Assembly (NCBI GenBank): GCA_002197995.1
Contig: NGZR01000007.1
Location: 206,399 to 270,398 of the forward strand
DNA length: 64,000 nucleotides
From: Gaeumannomyces sp. JS-464
Lineage: Eukaryota > Ascomycota > Sordariomycetes > Magnaporthales > Magnaporthaceae
Reading direction: 5' to 3'
The notes below the pieces were generated by a model, which saw only the letters and a program-made list of their open reading frames with translations, searched no databases and had not been told where the DNA came from. The translations under genes and the position numbers were made by a program. This document shows positions 61,314 through 64,000 of the stretch, piece by piece (within the stretch, counting starts at the first letter, position 1; every line of letters begins with the position of its first letter).

Positions 61314-61784
61314 TCTTTCAGTGAGCTGAGGGGGCTTTACTACGCAAGCTCCAACCGTGTAAGTCTGGGCGCGGCAGTGCTCTCATGGTGGCTTACACTA
61401 ACTGATATCGGAGGCTTAGTGTGCCAGTAGGTTATATATCCCCACCCCAGTTTTTCCAGTAGTAAATCATCGAAACCGCCGAGGCAAGCGCGGTCGAAGC
61501 CCGCGGCTTCTTTCGCACCAATGACTGCCCACCCTGACCGGGTTCCGGACCCGGCCTTCTGCTCCGAAGGCCACCCAAACATGCGACCATGGTATTTGCA
61601 TGTGTTAGGTACCTAGGTAGGTCACCGCGTCTTTTTAAGTGTCAGTCGCTTGCTCAACATCCGTTACCTATACAACTCTCACCGAAATTCGATTCAGTCG
61701 TATATGGTACCGTCATCGCATTCTTCCATCTGTCGAACGCGGTCTGCCTCCCATAACCTCAGCAGAATCTACTCAGCTCTCGCA
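61314..61784. promoter_or_regulatory. Shared divergent promoter of the SDR and oxoamine synthase genes
   Basis: 471 bases separate the two start codons. The region contains TATATAT at 61433-61439 and the motif at 61609-61623. Both genes are probably co-regulated from here. An in-frame upstream ATG at 61704 could add 27 residues to the oxoamine synthase. Confidence 0.65.
61609..61623. promoter_or_regulatory. GTACCTAGGTAGGTC motif in the shared promoter
   Basis: It differs from the PKS promoter motif by one inserted G and the final base pair context. It overlaps two palindromes, AGGTACCT (61607-61614) and CCTAGG (61612-61617). It lies 162 bases before the oxoamine synthase ATG and 296 bases before the SDR ATG. 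Confidence 0.4.
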
Positions 61785-63349
61785 ATGTCAGCTGCTCAGT
61801 TGCTATCAGACTGGATCAAGGGTCAGAAACTCCAGGGCCCCCAGATGAAAGATGCCCCAACATTCTACCGGAATCTGGAGGAGGCCCTCGACGTCCGCAG
61901 AGCCGACCACGCCATGTTCACGCGCACCAAGAGCGCGTGGAAGCTGGGGGCCGCCGTGGACTTCTGCTCTAACGACCTCCTCTCCCTCGGGTCCAGCGGT
62001 GCCATCCGGACGGCCTTCCTGGAGGAGCTGGCCAAGGACCCGTCCTTTAACCTTTACGCAGGCGGGTCGCGCCTGATGGATGGCAACTACGATTACATTG
62101 AGCAGGTCGAGCAGGAGGTCGCCAAATTCCACGGCGCCGAGACGGCGCTTATCGTTGGGTCCGGGTATGAGGCCAACGGGGCCATTTACGCCGCGATCCC
62201 GCGCCCCGGCGACGCCATCGTATACGACGAGCTCGTGCACGCCAGTACGCACGACGGCATGGCGCACTCGATGGCCATAACGCGAGTGCAGTTCCGCCAC
62301 AACGACGTCGACTCGCTGCGCGAAACCATCGCGTCTGTCGTGGACTCCCAACCTATGATCAGGGATGGGTCGCGCTCGATCCTCATCTCGGTCGAATCGC
62401 TGTACAGCATGGACGGGGACATTTGCCCCCTGGTGGAGATGCTTGAGGTCGCTAAGGAAATGTGCCCTAAGGGAAACGCCGTCTTCATCGTCGACGAGGC
62501 TCACGCAACCGGGATACTCGGGCCTAAAGGTGCGGGCTTGGTTAGAGCCTTGGGCGTCGAAAAGGAGGTCGCGGTTCGACTGCACACTTGTGGGAAAGCC
62601 TTAGCTTCCACTGGTGGTAAGTTTGAGTTTTGTGTCTTCCCGTGGACTATAAAAGGAGGGTTAGCTACCCAGTCTGTTGTGTTACGCGCTGACAGACAGG
62701 ATACTTGTATAGCCGTGATACTCGGGAACGCAACCGTGCGTGCCGCGCTCATGAACTTCGCGCGTTCCGTGATATACACCACGGCCCCATCGTACCCTAC
62801 GGTTGCAGGAATCCGCGCAGCTTACAATCTGATAAGCTCTGGTGCAACACAGAAGGTCAGTGCCCGTCTGCGAGCTTGTTAACCTCTGACTATTATGTAT
62901 CTTAACACTGGTTACAGGCGCAAAACAACGTCCAGCATCTGGTGAAGCACTTTTTCAAAAGAATCACCGAAAATCCAGTCTGGACCAAGGCCAACGACAT
63001 GGGCATCTTATCGATTCCCGTTATGGAAAACTGGGAATCGCGGGACTTCCACGCGCACATCGTGCCGGTTTGGACGCGGCAGCGCTACAACTGGTGGCTC
63101 GTCTTCCACCTGCAGCTGTCCGGCATATCCGCCTTTCCGATCGATTACCCAACAGTGCCCAAAGGCCAAAGTAGGATTCGGCTGATGATCCACGCGGGTA
63201 ACACGGACGAACAGGTTTCCATGCTGGCCGCCACCATCTGCAACTGGGCCCGCGAGATGATCGCCATCGAGGAGGGGGTCGTGGAGGGCGGCGGGAAGGT
63301 CCCCAAGGCGGCGCAGCAGGTCTACGCACTGATGGCCACCCACGCTTGA
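61785..63349 (+). CDS. PLP-dependent alpha-oxoamine synthase (AONS/SPT-like)
   Basis: Exons 61785-62616, 62713-62855 and 62918-63349 give 468 residues in exact phase. Fold type I motifs are clear: DFCSNDLLSLGSSG near the N-terminus, NLYAGGSRLMDGNYDYIEQ, the cofactor-binding DEAHATGILGPKGAG, and HTCGKALAST, whose Lys should form the Schiff base with PLP. The family condenses an acyl thioester with a small amino acid under decarboxylation (8-amino-7-oxononanoate synthase, serine palmitoyltransferase, ALA synthase). Here the acyl donor is probably the ACP-bound chain of the adjacent PKS. The Lys region (CGKA) is more like AONS than the TFTKSFG of serine palmitoyltransferase. A longer frame with a Ser/Arg-rich N-terminus opens upstream (61650 or 61704) and might encode a mitochondrial presequence; I prefer the ATG at 61785 (GCAATGT). 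Confidence 0.88.
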
Positions 63350-64000
63350 TTTGTGAGGGATGATGCGGAGACTTGGCGACGGAATCTGAGTCCGGCGTTT
63401 ATGGCTTGTACGGAGATGATCACCGAGATACAAAGATAAGATGAATTCATCCTGTTTCCAAACTGTCCTGACACCTGTACATCATCCGGGGTACTAAATC
63501 TGTCCGATGATCCGAGATTCCAAGACATTACTAAGGGCAGAATGGAAGTCTTGAAGCGATGCTCGCACTACTGCAGTGTGGGTGCCAGCCCGAGACGCCA
63601 TGGCCAAATGTGCAGATGCGGTCAGCTTATGTGGATTAGTAGGCGAGGACTTGCATGCGAGGACGGAGCGGCCCCCGCCGGCGGCTTTCCCGAGATGGCC
63701 GCGAAACCGCTCGGGGGCCGGAACCCGGATGTAACCTCATTTCGGGACCATCGCCGAGAAACATTCGGGGAATATGCGCCGATGAAAGGGTATAGTCGGA
63801 TGTAGCCCTAAATTACCCCGCTTATGTCCGCGACCAGGACTTAGCTTCAACGCAGCCGATTCTAGCTGCGTGTGGCCAGCCGTCGCGGCCGTCTTCGGCC
63901 CGTATTGGCGTACAAGCAGCAGTCTGTCGGAGCATAGGTCGAGATGGGCCCAGTCTTGTGCCTCCACGGGGAAAGGAGACAGTCTGTATGGTGTAAGAGT
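63350..64000. other. 3' flank of the oxoamine synthase gene
   Basis: No supportable gene. A further cluster gene could start beyond the window edge. Confidence 0.5.

Noticed and set aside
50784..63349. The region as the fumonisin cluster itself
   Set aside because: The oxoamine synthase is a single, AONS-like protein rather than the two-part serine-palmitoyltransferase-like fusion of Fum8, and no P450s or other fumonisin genes are present in the window. Only the pathway logic is shared.
61785..63349. Assignment of the oxoamine synthase as biotin-pathway BioF
   Set aside because: No BioD/A-type neighbour is present, and the gene shares a promoter with a ketosphinganine-reductase-like gene beside a PKS. 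A biotin role cannot be excluded from sequence alone.

Overview
The window is nuclear DNA of a filamentous ascomycete. The genes have one to four short GT..AG introns (about 60 to 300 nt), both strands are used, and the gene content is typical: Mlp1/TPR nucleoporin, MCM2, UBR7/mlo2, a Zn2Cys6 regulator, a PA14-containing GH3 beta-glucosidase and an iterative type I polyketide synthase (PKS). Domain style and the many TAGGTA-type intergenic motifs suggest Sordariomycetes, perhaps Magnaporthales, but the species cannot be fixed from the sequence alone.

Layout. 1-5937 (+) is the 3' part of an Mlp1/TPR nucleoporin. 7168-10195 (-) is a caspase-fold protein fused to C2H2 zinc fingers. 13785-14559 (-) is a four-helix MARVEL-type membrane protein. 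17821-20011 (+) is a patatin-like protein without the usual nucleophile serine. 23613-26555 (+) is a Zn2Cys6 transcription factor and 28070-29812 (+) a MATE transporter. 31295-32425 (+) is a conserved coiled-coil protein, 32829-34602 (-) a heavily frameshifted amino-acid permease, and 36158-37214 (+) an unrecognised protein. UBR7/mlo2 (37622-39437, -) and MCM2 (39999-42814, +) are divergent, followed by a GH3 beta-glucosidase (44072-46718, +). 47889-50020 is a degenerate repeat island with inverted repeat arms, GA/CT microsatellites and the RNase H end of a LINE-like element.

The most interesting region is 50784-63349. A complete highly reducing PKS (KS-AT-DH-MT-ER-KR-ACP, -) has no release domain. 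Next to it are a 3-ketosphinganine-reductase-like SDR (59956-61313, -) and a PLP-dependent alpha-oxoamine synthase (61785-63349, +), the latter two divergent from a 471-bp shared promoter. A reducing PKS, an oxoamine synthase and a ketosphinganine-type reductase together are the core logic of sphinganine-analogue pathways (fumonisin and sphingofungin types): the PKS builds a fatty-acyl-like chain, the oxoamine synthase releases it by decarboxylative condensation with an amino acid, and the SDR reduces the resulting 3-ketone. The PKS promoter and the shared promoter contain nearly the same palindromic motif. The cluster may continue past the right edge.

A technical theme runs through the window. 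Many otherwise intact genes carry single-base frameshifts, several in short homopolymers. Correcting each by one base gives a whole number of codons in every multi-exon gene tested, so assembly indels are more likely than decay. The permease is the exception, with about ten shifts.
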